Assembly: GCA_030015575.1 (NCBI GenBank)
Contig: JASDDO010000016.1
Coordinates: 179,612,815 to 179,676,814 of the forward strand
Direction: 5' to 3'
From: Agapanthus africanus
Taxonomy: Eukaryota > Streptophyta > Magnoliopsida > Asparagales > Amaryllidaceae
Length of the DNA: 64,000 bases
In this document: positions 1 through 12,470 of the stretch, in pieces
Numbering within the stretch: the first letter of the stretch is position 1
How the letters are laid out: every line of letters starts with the position of its first letter
Position numbers and translations under genes: made by a program
Notes under the pieces: generated by a model
The model's database searches: none
The model's input: only the letters and a program-made list of their open reading frames with translations
Told to the model about the DNA's origin: nothing

Positions 1-490
1 GCCGAAACACGTCCTCAACGTGCATGTCACATCTCTGATGTCAGCGGAGTGGAACGTCATCTCATCGAAATCTCGTGCGAACTCTTTTATTCCACCTTGC
101 TCAAATATCTACTGATTCGGACTCATCTCATCGTGGCTACACGAACTGCGCTCCGACGGCTATGCTCACATCTGGAGTCTCCCAAGCAGTGTCCCATCAC
201 AATATCCGAAAGATGTCGAACCATCCGATCGACTCGTCAGAACCTCATGATCCTCCAAGAGCTCACATCTCGGGTACAGTTTAGTAGTATCGAGTACATG
301 CCACAGCGTCGGTGGGTCCAGCCGTAGAAGGGCCAAACCCAAGCACTCACTAATGGCGCCGAGGAACTGCCGCAAACCCTAAGGTTCAAAGGCTTTCACA
401 CGGTCATTAAGTCGAGTTAGGGTTTTATTCTTCTAGAGGGTCCATAGAATCACCTGCATGTCCTTCCGTATACTTTAAACTTGGAAAATA
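1..490 (-). mobile_element. Diverged F1-like copia leader fragment
   Basis: The stretch aligns by eye with the untranslated leader of F1 copies (C at about 43360-43740, E at about 54480-54750). Shared landmarks in the same order are a CCGATCGA block, TGCCACAG, CCAGCCGTAGAAGGG, an AACCCTAAGGTTCAAAGG block, TCGAGTTAGGGTTT and TTCTAGAGGGTCCA. Orientation is minus. It is clearly older than the other copies and no coding frame is credible. Homology fades at about 490, next to a gypsy-like leader, so the border is approximate. The rest of the element lies left of the window. Confidence 0.6.
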
Positions 491-1717
491 GGTTCCTGAC
501 ATATCGATCGTCTCAATCAACTCTCAACGAATCTGCATGAAGTCGCCTCTAGCTGGAATCAATCCACCTGATGACCTCGCATCGGGGTAAGCGAACTCAA
601 CACACGTCCTAGTCATTCAGCCTCGGTGACTAGCGACTCACCATCATATCTCAAGAATATGCTCATGCTGCAGTAGCTCCAATCATCTGGGCGATATCTC
701 ATCATTTGCAGCAACAACTGGCTCATACGCCTGTACGCCGAACAACGCCTCAATCCCCCAGAAAAGGCGATACATAAGCGGTCATCTCAGAATCGGTCTG
801 CTCTAGATCTGAGCAAGACCTCTCCACACTGGAGATCTTCAACACAACTGGGCCCGCTCCGGCGCAAAAATCGGACGAATCACCTTCGTCTCTCAAATCG
901 GGTAGGCTAGCTATCATCTGTCGCATATCTACCTGAAAGCTCCGGCAATCTCAGCTCGTAAGCTCCGAAAGCAACATCCTGTCAATCTCAGCAACAGCTG
1001 GTCCATCTGTCTGCACGGTAGGCGACATCACAATCTCTGAGGTATGCTGTACATCAACAGTCCTCTCTCAACTGGCAGCTCATAACAATGACCCGATCAT
1101 CCGGTGCAAGACCAAGCACTTGCCTCCACTAGAGGTCACAATCCACAATACCAACTCGAGACGTTCTCATGTCACCAGAAAACACAATGGTCGGCCTTCG
1201 TACCAAACGAGCTCACACCGGCCGTAACCCTAGCAGCAGCCCCAAACTGCGCTCAAACATGGTGACAGGAACCTCAATCGAGTATCAAGAGAGCACACCA
1301 GTGGCAAGAAGGGAAACAACAGATCCAGAGTGGATACATGATCATAGGAAAGGAACAACATCAATGAAGGTATGATCATGAAACTAATATAATCGGGGAT
1401 CTCAAATGGATGTATAATCCTGGATATGAAGAGAATCAACTGATCTCGAAATGTATGTACATCCTAAGGTTCCTTAAGCGGAGTGTCGTGTCGTAAGTAT
1501 GCCGCGGAACATACCAACGGTACGTCACTCTACTTTAGTCACCTATTCCATCAACCAAGGGTCATCCTACACGACGAAAGTTCGGGTTTACACCCCCTCG
1601 ACCAAGTCTAAGTTCCGTAAGATCAAGCCTAAGTTCCGCATATAAATAACGCCCTAGGCTCCACATAGTCAAACTTAGACTCGAACCAAGGTCAACCTAG
1701 CGCTCTGATACCAACTT
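491..1717 (-). mobile_element. Degenerate leader/5' internal region of a gypsy-like element
   Basis: This 1.2 kb ends at a primer-binding site followed by an LTR terminus, so it should be the 5' internal part of a minus-strand element. No long frame survives; I cannot find a gag, protease or RT motif. Close to the primer site there is a short direct repeat (AAG[T/C]CTAAGTTCCG, about 1604-1640). Assignment to Ty3/gypsy rests only on the LTR ends, which resemble plant LTRs running TGTAAC...GTGACA; it could be another family. Confidence 0.4.
1702..1713 (-). promoter_or_regulatory. Primer-binding site (tRNA-iMet type)
   Basis: The plus strand reads GCTCTGATACCA, the reverse complement of TGGTATCAGAGC, the usual binding site for the 3' end of initiator tRNA-Met. 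Four bases separate it from the LTR end at 1718, unlike the one-base spacing in the copia copies here. Confidence 0.75.
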
Positions 1718-4700
1718 TGTCACGACCCGAAAGAGCACGTGATTGGCCCTTGGACCATATGAAGTCTATAGGACCCCATCTGATCCAAGTAAGCCAAAAG
1801 CCCAGCAATCTAAAACCATTTAAAGAGTAAATAAGGAAAACTGTTTTTGAAAAGTAAGGAAATCATGTTTGGAAATCAAAGTTTTTAAATAACTAAGCCG
1901 AATATGCATTTTTTTAAAATGTGTAACCTTTCCTGAAAATTTCGGCAGAGTTTCCTTTGTAAAAACTGGCCCCGAACGGGGTACAACAAGAATAATATAT
2001 ATGAAATGATAAAAGGCATCCCCAAGCGGGAGCTAGCTCTTCGTCCATCGACGGTCCACAACCACGCAAGCAATAATAATATACAACGCCAAAGGGCGAG
2101 GATCAAAACCCAAAAAAAAGAAACTCAAAACAGCCAGAAAACCGTAATACTACTAGCGCGACTCTAAGGTCGAAATAAAACAACACTGTTTTCTAAGTCT
2201 GAAACAATAAACAAGTTTTTGGTTGATGGACAATTCTAGATACAATGAATAATACCAATACAATAGCGGTTCTGATACAAAAGAACCCACCTAACCAAGC
2301 AAGTCACCCGATGGAAGCAGTGTGCCCGAAATGCCGCTAAGGAATCTGTACGGCAAAAACCTGCAAGAACTGGGGTACAACGGGGGTGAGTTGCCAACTC
2401 GTGAATAGAGATATATCTACAAGCAGAGATCGAATGCATGACCCATCCTAGGTCAATACGATCAGATATAAATAAACCTCAATATGAATAAAGCTGAAAC
2501 ATGCTAAACTGGCAATGTAATCTCTATACATGAGTGTAATGCCAAGAGCTCGTGCTAGTGCCTCAGGTAATAGCATGTCAAGAATATGAGGTATGATCAA
2601 TGTAATCAAATCTGCACACACGTGGATCCCGTCCACTCGTCACCCACTGACAATAACCATCATGCAAGTAAATATCATAACCTGTGCATGGAAATATGAG
2701 GATATAATCCACCCGTGTCCCTCGCGACACATCAAAATCATGGAACCAGGGTGCCCAGCATCGACACCCGAAAACATCATGAAAACCGTGCCCAGCATCG
2801 GCACGTAAATCCTCATATATCGGGCTCCGTCAGTCCGGATCGGCCCGCGGGCTCTGTCTGCGGTATCGGCCCTCGGCCCCCGACCCCGGCAGTATGCCCA
2901 AACATCTATCGACTCTGGTCGGTATCCTCCGGATAACCGCCAGGTCCAACCAATCACCGGTAGGTGCTCGCCCGCCTCCAGGCTCAATCGGCAAAGCTCA
3001 TCGATCATCTTGCCGAGGGGAACCATACCGGGTCCACCATGTACCCGCAATCGGCTCATCCACTCATCGATTCGGGTTACACATGTCGCTCTCAGCACCG
3101 AGAAAACACATGGTGGACGCACTGAAATATCATATCAAGGGTAACCGGGTTTTTAAAGTAATGATATATTCTCGTTTTAAAACACCCTCGGTTCCCAAAT
3201 CCAGAAATATCATAGAAACAACATATCTCAATGCTTAAAATCAAGCATGAAGCATGCTACATGTGAAGGAATGTATGTACATCATCATGTCATGCAAGGA
3301 TCATATACTGAATGCAATAGTACTACAGTGTAGTGACATGGCAATTATCGATGATAAGTGTGTGAGCCGGCAACAAGTGTACGTGGAGCATATGCATCAT
3401 CGATAATGGTGTTGGTGTCCTAGCAGCATGACTGAATATCACAACAATAAAAGCGATGCAATGCAGATAGCAGGAATAATGCGGAAACGAATAATCAACG
3501 CAAAAACACAGAACCTGCCTCACAAGATATGTCATGCAACCTTGCCTTTTGAAATAAGACGAATCAGGGCTTTTGGTAAAGTAAGGGCTACGGTGTTTTA
3601 AGAAAAGATGCATCATTTGAAAATATCCGTATAACCCTTCTGCTTATCTTTAAAATATCCCCGATTCGTTACTTTTGAAATAGGTATGACTCGGTCTAGT
3701 CCAATGCCCACTAAGAAATCTGGACCGGAGGGGTATGAAACCACCTAATCTGAGTCAATATATAAGTATAGATATGATAGTCGGTGATCTCGCCTCAATA
3801 ACATATCGTAAGATATCCTCGAATCATGAGGACGGATCTATCATCAATATCAGCTCGTACGGTAAATCGTCGTATGGCATCCCAATAGCTGGGTAGGGGT
3901 CAATGTCACACTATCTCATCACATATCAGGTATCACCATCATCAGATCACACATCTGGGGTACTACTGTAAGTCTAGTACAAATCGATACCATCTATAAA
4001 AATTTGAATGCGGGTAAAGCACATGTCCAAAGGCCCGCTAAACTATCATATCGCACCTCAAAAGGCAACTGTGTCACACCGCCGATCTCACGGCCTCACA
4101 TCAAGTAACACCTCAAACCCACGTATCATCACCAAACCCGTATATGAACACATAGTCCCATACCCATGTGTAGATATACGCACCAACATATGAGAGAATG
4201 AATGCAAGAATGTGTGTAAATATAAGGGTAAGTATAGGTATGAGTGCAATCGCTACCCTAGGGTTCGCACTATACTACACCCAAGGATCTCAGCATCAAG
4301 AATACCATTATTACTATCAATGATCCTAACCACACATAATAATATACGTGTGTATACGTATTCGTATACAACACCACGGACTGCGGGGGTGCTATACGCC
4401 ATCCACCCGACTTCTCCCTATAGATATAAATCTACTCACCTTGCTTCTCGTGTGCCAAAGCCGATGTCGCTATCTTCACCTCCTTTGCCTCAACATCACG
4501 CGGGTTACCTACAAGTATATCACAACGCTAAAGCACATGAAAATCACATCGGAAACCAAATTAGCACACGCTACCCGCATAGGTAAAAACCTATCGACTC
4601 GCATGTAAACACAATCAATATCCACTTGTCGTTGACGTCCAAACGCCATCCGACAGGAATGAATCACCAAATACCAAAATCCATGCTAAATCAAGTCGTA

Positions 4701-4968
4701 AAACATACACCAACATAGGAAAATCAACCCAGATTTCACCCTAGATGGAATCAGTCAAAACTAGAAGTACCCAGGGTCAATACGAGAGGAAATGGGGGCA
4801 TGCACAGAAAACGAGGCAATTCCTTAAAATACCTTATTTTAGAATTTTCCATAATTTTTCCCCATTTATCTGTATTTAATTATACCAGAATATTAAAATA
4901 TTCATTAAAATAATATTAAATTATAAAATTTCCCAAAAATCATATTTTATTATTTTGAAGACGTTACA
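1718..4968 (-). repeat. Long (3.25 kb) gypsy-like LTR, 5' LTR of a minus-strand element
   Basis: On the minus strand it starts TGTAACGTC and ends GGGTCGTGACA, directly beside a primer-binding site. An AT-rich block (about 4810-4960) lies at the LTR's sense start. It interrupts an F2 LTR fragment that resumes at 4969; GAAGG at 4969-4973 is the candidate right-hand target duplication, with its partner outside the window. A 160-codon open frame at 2640-3122 (-) is probably chance. The interior has GC-rich short repeats (CCCAGCATCG twice, about 2754-2805). Confidence 0.6.
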
Positions 4969-5438
4969 GAAGGCCGATGAGGAAACCCATCCGAACTCCT
5001 ACTGAGCCTGCTGTGACAATCTCCGTACAGTCCGGTCTTTTCGTCTAGGACTATCGCATATCGGGCCTAGGGGGCGATAAGCGCCAGTCCCCTAAAAGCG
5101 GTATAAGTCGTGTCGGAGCGTAGCCCATTACACTTTGAGAAACTACTCAAAAACCTACCAGTAAATCTCGCTTGCCCTGGCCAGGGACTTTGCGTAATGG
5201 CTCTCTGACACAGCGCGATATCAACTCCCAATACCGGGAGAGACGAATCCTGTCTAACCGCCACTGCCTCCAAGTGCTCGGGACTGCACCCAACTTCTAC
5301 CTGTTTGCACGACTCCTTTGAGCCGTGGTAGGGTAGCAATCTAAGAACAGTGGGACACACTCGAGGCGAAGTAGCAGTGTCAAGTCTGCGGACTATGCTG
5401 TACTCATGTCACCTGGGAACTGTTAACTGACGATGGGT
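4969..5438 (-). repeat. F2 LTR fragment, left piece
   Basis: Matches 17098-17572 of the complete F2 LTR almost base for base (GAAGGCCGATGAG at the start, CCTGGCCAGGG in the middle). The part corresponding to 16125-17097 is absent because the gypsy-like LTR abuts here. The fragment continues at 7676 after a solo LTR insertion. Confidence 0.85.
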
Positions 5439-5443
5439 ATAAT

Positions 5444-7670
5444 TGTTAGTTATATGTATGCCCTAGAGGCCATTACTGTACATTGGATGTATATTGTAGT
5501 GGATGCTGGGACATATATAGGTAGGACTTTCTTGCTCGACATGATAGTACGCTATCTGGTTGCTCTTTATCTTAACATGTATACTTTTTGTCTCTCTGAT
5601 TACATGTTGATAAAGCCCTTAGGATGAGTACTCGACTTCCAGGACTGTGATGCAGATCATACTAGTGGGGCCTGGATAGTCTATGAGTACATCCTTGAAA
5701 TGTTCCTAGTCGAGAGAATATCGAGACGGGGCATCGATATTCCAGAGTAGACTAGCGTATATCTTCTCGACCCATGCGATGGGCGATGGATGATCCCATA
5801 TCCATTGGTGTTTGACATCGAAGATGGTATGCGGGTGCTCAGTGGAGACTGGGTACACTGAACGGACTCGCCGAGAACTCCCAGATGGTATATACCTCAC
5901 GTCAGATGGCAGTTCTCTGGTGACACTGGTACAGCTTAGTCTGTTGACCCGAGATCGTCATAGAGTCTTGTGTGTCTCCCACTGTGCTTTGATTTCCACC
6001 CTACCACGGCTCTACTGAGTCGTGCAAACAGGTGGTTTTTGGGCACAGTCCCGATTCACATGGAGGCAATGAGCGATAGGAGGGGATTCGTCTCTCCCGG
6101 TATTGGGGGTTGATGTTGCGCTATGCTCGACTGGCCATAACAGGAAATCCCTGGCCAGGGTTGCAGTGATATACTGGTAAGAGTTATCAGTAGTTTCACA
6201 TATGTCATGGACTTCACGTCGGCATGACTTATCGAGCTATTGGGGTCTGACGTTTACCACCCCTAGGCGAGATATGCGACATATCAGACGAACAGACCGG
6301 ACTGTACGGTAAGTGTTACTGGTTGGATTCACAGGAGTGTGAGCGGGCTTGCTCGTCGATCTTCTGATCGCTCAATACCCGGGTGGCCGTTACGTTTAGC
6401 AGACCGCTTGCGGCTTGTGGGTGTTTGATATGATCATCATCCGCTGCCGGCGTATTGACGAGTCTTTAGAGTCCTACACAGAGGTTTCCTGGCTCAAGCG
6501 AAACGAAATAGGAGCGCATATGAGATATGTGCGGGACCGAGAATAATGCGTGTATATGATACCGTATTATATTCTCGCGATGAATGTTTCGATTAGTTAT
6601 ATGCGATATAACCTAGTTATCGAATCATTGATTGATTCGATAAGCCGATACATTGGATACTAGTCGGTTATATGCGATATGACCGGATCGTTAAATCAAG
6701 TGTTGATTTAATGATTTAATGTATAATTATATATTTGATATATTACTTTGCATTAACTAGTATTGGTTCACTTTAAATGGATTTTCTCACTTGAAATGCA
6801 CAAGTTGTATATGTGATATACTTTTGTGCACAAGATTGTATCATGTTTGATGATACATGCAAGCTAGGGTTAGTGTAAAGAATTGACCATGGTTATATGA
6901 ATGGTTAGGGTTTCATTTTATTTACTTATTCATTTATTTATTCTTTTTGTTTATTTTGGCAAAAGAAAAAGATAAAGAGAAAAAGAATGGTTGCTAGTTT
7001 TATTTTTAGTTGAAGTTTCTTGAAACTTTGACCAAGTCACCATTCTTGTCTCATCCTTAACCCTAACCATTCAAGTTAACCATGGTCCATTCTCTACAAC
7101 TAACCAAGGGTTAATTTATGATAAGTATTGATTTATTTATCTTATTTTTAACACTTATCAGATCATCTTCTTCTTCTTCATCTTCTTCTAACATGAAGAA
7201 AAAGCTTGCCTCTTCAATGGCAACTAGCCAAAACAAGTGAGAAATCCAATTCTAAAGTCTACCCACTTCCTATTTCTTCATCCTCTACCTCTTGCCAAGT
7301 TGTATAGGGTGTTTCCTTCACAAGTTTTCAAGGCTTGGTGAAGTTGGAGCTTGTTCTTGTGATGCCTCGACGTAGATCATCTTCGGCATCGAACCGACGA
7401 TCAAGCCCGCCCATTCTTCGATGATGCCAATGCTAGAGTCAAGGGTTCGATTTGGACAGCGGAGGGAGATCATCGCGGAGCTTAGGAGGTGGTGGACCGG
7501 ATCTACAAAGGTTGTAGTCACTTTCCTTTAGCATTTAATTCGTTTACATGCTTGCATCGCCTATATATCTAGTTAACGATCCGTATTAGGTTTTCTCGGC
7601 ACATGTAAAATTTCAATTGGGCATGTTTGATCACTTGTGAGACCTCTAGGGAGTGCCTAGGAACCCTACA
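5444..7670 (+). repeat. Solo F1-type LTR with 5-bp target duplication
   Basis: It begins TGTTAGTTATATG and ends AACCCTACA, the same termini as F1 LTRs, but has no primer site, internal region or second LTR. Both sides carry ATAAT (5439-5443 and 7671-7675), and removing one copy restores the F2 LTR reading through the junction. This is the product of recombination between the two LTRs of a full element. The second half resembles LTR fragment G (56089-57070) more than element 1, so it belongs to an older subfamily. Confidence 0.9.
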
Positions 7671-7675
7671 ATAAT

Positions 7676-7894
7676 CCCAACCAACAGTTCCCTGCGAGTC
7701 CTGTCCGGTATATCCGTAACCTAACGAGCACCTGTATACTATCTCCAGTACGACGTACTGATGGCTGTGGGACAGACCATCTCCCCAACTGGGATGAGAA
7801 GCGTACACAATAGTCTACTCCGGAGTATCGATGCCCTATCTCGATAATCCAACGACTAGGGACCTGAAAAAGGATGTGCTTGTAGACTACCCAG
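7676..7894 (-). repeat. F2 LTR fragment, right piece
   Basis: Continues the 4969-5438 fragment and corresponds to about 17573-17792 of the complete F2 LTR (CCAACCAACAGTTCCCTG through GTAGACTACCCAG). It stops where F1 element 1 begins. The remainder of this LTR (from CCCCCACTAGTGTGACTG in the full copy) is nowhere to the right of element 1, so it has been lost. Confidence 0.85.
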
Positions 7895-10061
7895 TGCTAG
7901 TTATATGTATGCCCTAGAGGCCATTACTGTACATATGATGTATATTGTAGTGGATGCTAGGACATATATAGGGAGGACTTTCTTGCTCGACATGATAGTA
8001 TGCTATCTGGTTGTACTTTATCTTAACATGTACTCTGATTGTCTCTATATTACATGTTGATAAAGCCCTTAGGATATGTACTCGACTACTGGGACTATGA
8101 TGAGATCATACTAGTGGGGCCACGGTAGTCGACGAGTACATCCTATAACTATTCCTAGTCGAGGGTGTATCGAGACAGGGCATCGATGCACCAGAGTAGA
8201 CTAGCGTATACGCATCTTGACCCATATGATGGGCGATGGATAATCCCATATCCATCGGTGTTTGACATCAAGGATGGTGTACGGGTGCTCAGTGGAGACT
8301 GGGTACACTGGACGGACTCGCCGAGAACTCCCAGATGGTATTATACCATACGTCAGATGGCAGTTCTCCGGTGACACTGGTATAGAGTAGTCTGTCGACC
8401 CGAGATCGTCATAGAGTCTTGTGTGATTCCCACTGTGCTTTGATTTCCATCATACCACGTCCAAGAGGGCGTGCAAAAGGTGGCTTTTGGGTACAGTCCC
8501 GAATCAGATGGAGGCAATGAGCGATAGGAGGGGATTCGTCTCTCCCGGTATAGGGAGTTGATGTTGTGCTGTGTTCGATTGGCTATAACCGGAAATCCCT
8601 GGTCAGGGTTGTTGAGATTTACTGGTAAGTGTTATCAGTAGTTTCTCGAACTGTTATAGACCTCATATCGACACGACTTATCGAGCTACTGGGGTCTGAC
8701 GTTTACCACCCCTAGGCGAGATATGCGACATATCAGACGACGAGACCGGACTGTACGGGAGTGTTACTGTTTGGATTCACAGGAGAAGTTACAGGCTTGC
8801 TTGTTGATCTTCTGAGCGCTCAATACCTGGGTAGCTGTTACGTTTAGCTGACCGCTTGCAGCTTGTGGGTGTTTGATATGATCATCACCTACTGCCGGCG
8901 TATTGATGATTCTTTAGAGTCCTACACAGAGGTTTCTTGACTCAGGCAAAACGGAGTAGAAGCATATATGTGATATGTGCGGGACCGAGGATAATGCGAT
9001 ATGTGATACCGTATTATATTCTCGCGATATTTGATATCAGCCGGGTCATCGGATCAAGTGTTGATTCGATGAATCGGTACAGATAAATATTAGTCGGTTA
9101 TATGCGATATAGCCGGATTGTCGGATCAAGTGTTGATTCGATAATTTAATGTATAATAATATATTTGATATATTAAATTGCATTAACTAATATTAGCTCA
9201 CTAAAAGATTCTTTTTCTCACTCGGGTAATACATTGATATATATGCGATATATGTTAAATGTATTATTTTATTTGGTTACAATAAATATTATATATGTGA
9301 TATATAATATTGTAACTTGATATGATAAATAATGCAACATGTTTAGTAGAGATTAAACATGATTAGGGTTTGGATTAGGGTTAAGCTTTCTAGATGCTTC
9401 TAGAAGGTTTTCTTTTTGTTTTGTGTAAGATATTTTGTTATGACTCATTCTTAACTCAACCCAAACCCTAACCCTTGGTCAATTCTCTACAATGGTTAAG
9501 TCAACCATGGTTGCATAATTCATCATTATCTCTTTTGCAATATTCATCACAAAAGGATTACTATCATTGTTCATCTTCTTCCTTCATCTTTCTTCATGAA
9601 AAAGCTTGCTAGCCTTTTTCAATGTGATGAATAAATATGAGAAAAAGATAAATAAAGAGAGCAAAAATCCTACTTCATCATCCTCATCTTCCCTTTCCAT
9701 TTAGATGAGGGTGTTCACATCATTTCATGAGTGTTAGCTTGTGTTAAAGAAACTTCAAGGTAGATCATCTTAGTATCGAAGATCGGAAGCAAAGGTTGCG
9801 TCTTTCTCTTCGTGGAACCTCTCGAGAGTCCGGATCCCGATGATCGCAGCGAAGGGACCACAACACGGAGCATATGAAGTGAAGGACCGGATCTACAAAG
9901 GTTGTAATCCCTCTCACTTAGTGTTAAAGTGTTTAGCATGCTTGTTTTCGCCTAATCTCTAGTTTAAAGTTCCGTATTCGGGTTGTTCGGCACGGCTAAA
10001 TTTTTAATCGGGCATAGTTGATGCCTCGTAGACTCTTGTGCGCGTGCCTAGCAACCCTACA
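7895..10061 (+). repeat. 5' LTR of F1 element 1
   Basis: Length 2167 bp. Starts TGCTAGTTATATG (TGTTAG in other copies) and ends AGCAACCCTACA directly before the primer site. The middle holds many AT-rich palindromes centred on GNG, for example around 8960-9310. The final 350 bp include the block shared by all F1 LTRs (CTTCAAGGTAGATCATCT, GAAGGGACCACAACACGGAG). Small open frames inside are conserved only because the LTRs are copies of one another. Confidence 0.93.
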
Positions 10062-10079
10062 GTGGTATCAGAGCCAAGC
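10062..10079 (+). promoter_or_regulatory. Primer-binding site of element 1
   Basis: GTGGTATCAGAGCC directly follows the LTR end with a single G between, matching the 3' end of initiator tRNA-Met. Confidence 0.9.
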
Positions 10080-10263
10080 TAGAGCTTTAGGCGAAGTTTA
10101 GACGAAGTTTAAAGTCCGATCGAACGCCGAAACCCCGACACGGAACCCTCTCTGTACATTTTTCAAAAAGTTGATATTTTCTGAATTAAAAATGCTCAGA
10201 AAAACAAGCAGGAAAAACTAAGAATTACTGTGAAGTACGGACTTCTAATTCCAGAATTGGAGC

Positions 10264-10304
10264 GCGGAACCGCGGCCAAACCATGTGTTTTGCGGCGGTT
10301 CTGC
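10264..10304 (+). other. PBS-proximal GC-rich hairpin, element 1
   Basis: Arms GCGGAACCGC and GCGGTTCTGC pair with one G-U; the inner part (GGCCAAA with TTTTGCG) is partly mismatched. Equivalent hairpins with different sequences sit at the same place in D, C, F, A, B and E. Confidence 0.7.
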
Positions 10305-12074
10305 GGCCAAAATTTGACTTAGTCCCTGAAATTTCATGTAATTATTTTTAGGCCCTTTCTTGTTATGTTTTTCTGGGAATATTTTAATTCCACTCAAGTG
10401 TTGATTTTTCATGGGTTGTATTGGGGAATCGTTGATTCGATCGGATAATTTAACTTTGTTTAGTTTGTCCGGATTATTTTAGAAACTGTTAAAAAGTTCG
10501 GGCGGATATCGATAACTCACTTTTTCCCCTGTCGGAAAATTTTTCAAAAGTTGGATTTTTCCTCGTGTTTAAGAACGTTCTAAGTCGTGCAAGTAACGCG
10601 GTGGACCCTCTAGAAGACAACAAACCTTAACTCGATTATGTGACCGTCTTGAACTGCCTTTTGAACCTTAGGGTTTGGGGCAGTACGGCGTGCCATATGT
10701 GAGGCGTTGGCTTGACCCTTCTACGGCTGGACCATTGGTACTGTGGCATGTGATGGATGTTTTTAAACTGATTTCAAGTGTTGAGATATATTGGGGACAT
10801 CTTGGGTGTTTGATAATTCGATCGGAAAGTTTTACTTTTTCTATTTATCTGGAATGTGATACAATATTTGGAATCCACAGGTAGTTATGAGATAACTAAT
10901 TTGAATATTATAAACATAGCAGTTTAGTCTCAAATGATCGGTTGCCACGGAATTTTGATGTGATCAAAAGTCCGTCGCAATCACGTAGTGTACGCGGATA
11001 CTCGCCGGATAAACTTAATAGACAGCTACGCCCCATAACCCCGACCAAGTGGCTGTAGGAGAACCCCGTCGCCGAAAGCATCCGTTCGGGTGCTCGCGGC
11101 AGTGGTGTTCCGCCTTAGTGCACTTCGTCGACGGTATTGGGGGTGCGGCCGTCTACTAAAGTTTGCGACGAGCATTCGATCAGGATGTCGGGAATCTTGT
11201 TGAATTGCCCGACTTGACATTGAAAAGAGTTTTCGATAATGAGACTAAAATGCGGGGTTTATAATTGTTAGGCATGTGATGTCTAAGGAATTCATTTGGT
11301 TAGGCATGCGATGTCTAAAGAGATTGCGGATTCCAACTGTTGTAGTTTTACACTTTCTTTTCTGTGACCGTAAGCGTAGTATGTGTTGTATCGCCGGCTT
11401 CGTTGCTATACATCAACGACAATCGGGATACGCATACATGCTTACGTTGATGATATGAGATATTATGTGTTGCTGTGATATGTTATATTGGATCGTCGCG
11501 TTTTGAATAGCCGGGGGTTTTATGTGAGATGAGAGTTTTTTCTTTTTCATTCATGTAAAATTCATTTGTATGTAATATTCTTTTATTGGGGCACTTCCAG
11601 GTAGCGGAAGATGTCACCGTTGTATATTATTTACTTTTCCGCATTAGGTAGACCCAAGGTGGGGAGCACAAGTAACCGGGTTCTAGGGTCCAGTGGGAGA
11701 CCATCTCGAGGAGTCGAGACCGGGTCTCCTAACCCTAGAATTGGCTGTGTTGCTTGCCGCTCTCGTAGGGGTCTAGGGATGTGGGTTTGGCTATTCTTCG
11801 CGACCGTGGAATCCGTGTTTTATACAGGCTCGTATTAAAAACACGGACGTCCTAGTATATCCAATATTTCATATATGTTCTTCTGCTGCAATGTTCTGTG
11901 ATGAGATTATATTACTGCCTATGACGAATGTTTATATTATATATGAGATATATGTTATATTGCAAATTTCATTTCAAAAGAGATGCTTGTGAAGCATAAT
12001 AAAATGGGACTTCATTAATGAGATTAATGAAACTAAAAGAAACCTAAGATGTTGTAGAAACTTGTTTATAAAAA

Positions 12075-12345
12075 CTGGTAGCTCTAGTTCTTGCTTTGCA
12101 TAGCGGTGTTCCTTGTAGAACATCCAGCACCTTATTCGATAAGGAAAGGACCGCGATCCCTTCACCGGGAGTGACTCCTTTAGCAATAACTGGCAAATGC
12201 TACAACCCTCGGTTTGTCTTTTGATTGCTTCTATAGTTTCTGCTTTGCACAGTGATATATATGATATATCCCGCACCTTATTCGATGAGGAAACGGCCGA
12301 CGATCCCTTCACCGAGAGTGACCCCTTTAGCAAAACTAGAAAAGC
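12075..12345 (+). repeat. Two-copy tandem repeat in the leader, element 1
   Basis: Two diverged units of roughly 150-190 bp share TTGCTTTGCA, the block CACCTTATTCGATAAGGAAA, GATCCCTTCACCGGGAGTGAC and CCTTTAGCAA. Each unit holds two hairpins: a variable one (TGTTC/GAACA in unit 1; TATAT/ATATA in unit 2) and CCTTAT-TCG-ATAAGG (CCTTAT-TCG-ATGAGG in unit 2, still pairing through G-U). The same duplication occurs in C (about 41880-42170), D, F and E. Confidence 0.7.
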
Positions 12346-12470
12346 CTCAAAAACACTCCATTTAAAATCACTCGATTCTACAACGATATCAAGTTCATTA
12401 CGCAAAGGGTTTTCTTAAAAACCTAGCGTAGCCCTCCGTCATTTTAGGAAGTAGAGTACTTAGTATTCGT

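Noticed and set aside
2640-3122. 160-codon frame (-) inside the gypsy-like LTR
   Set aside because: LTR position, low-complexity GC-rich repeats and no domain; likely chance.
2894-3238. 114-codon plus-strand frame overlapping the gypsy-like LTR
   Set aside because: Antisense to the element, no domain, overlaps another open frame in a GC-rich patch.
8165-8374. A 69-codon frame in the F1 LTR, also seen in F, D and C
   Set aside because: It is kept because the LTRs are recent copies. F2 has homologous DNA there without the same frame, and it has no recognisable domain.
9355-9480. AACCCTAA-like runs suggesting telomeric repeat
   Set aside because: Only one or two units at a time, part of the LTR sequence, not a tandem array.
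11611-11838. Leader frame starting MSPLYIIYF, present in 1, C, D and F
   Set aside because: Copies are too similar to test for coding selection, and E has an extra base that shifts it. Worth a dN/dS test only if more diverged copies are found.
12132-12310. Regular repeats suggesting a CRISPR-like array
   Set aside because: Only two diverged units with no uniform spacers, inside a retrotransposon leader in plant DNA.
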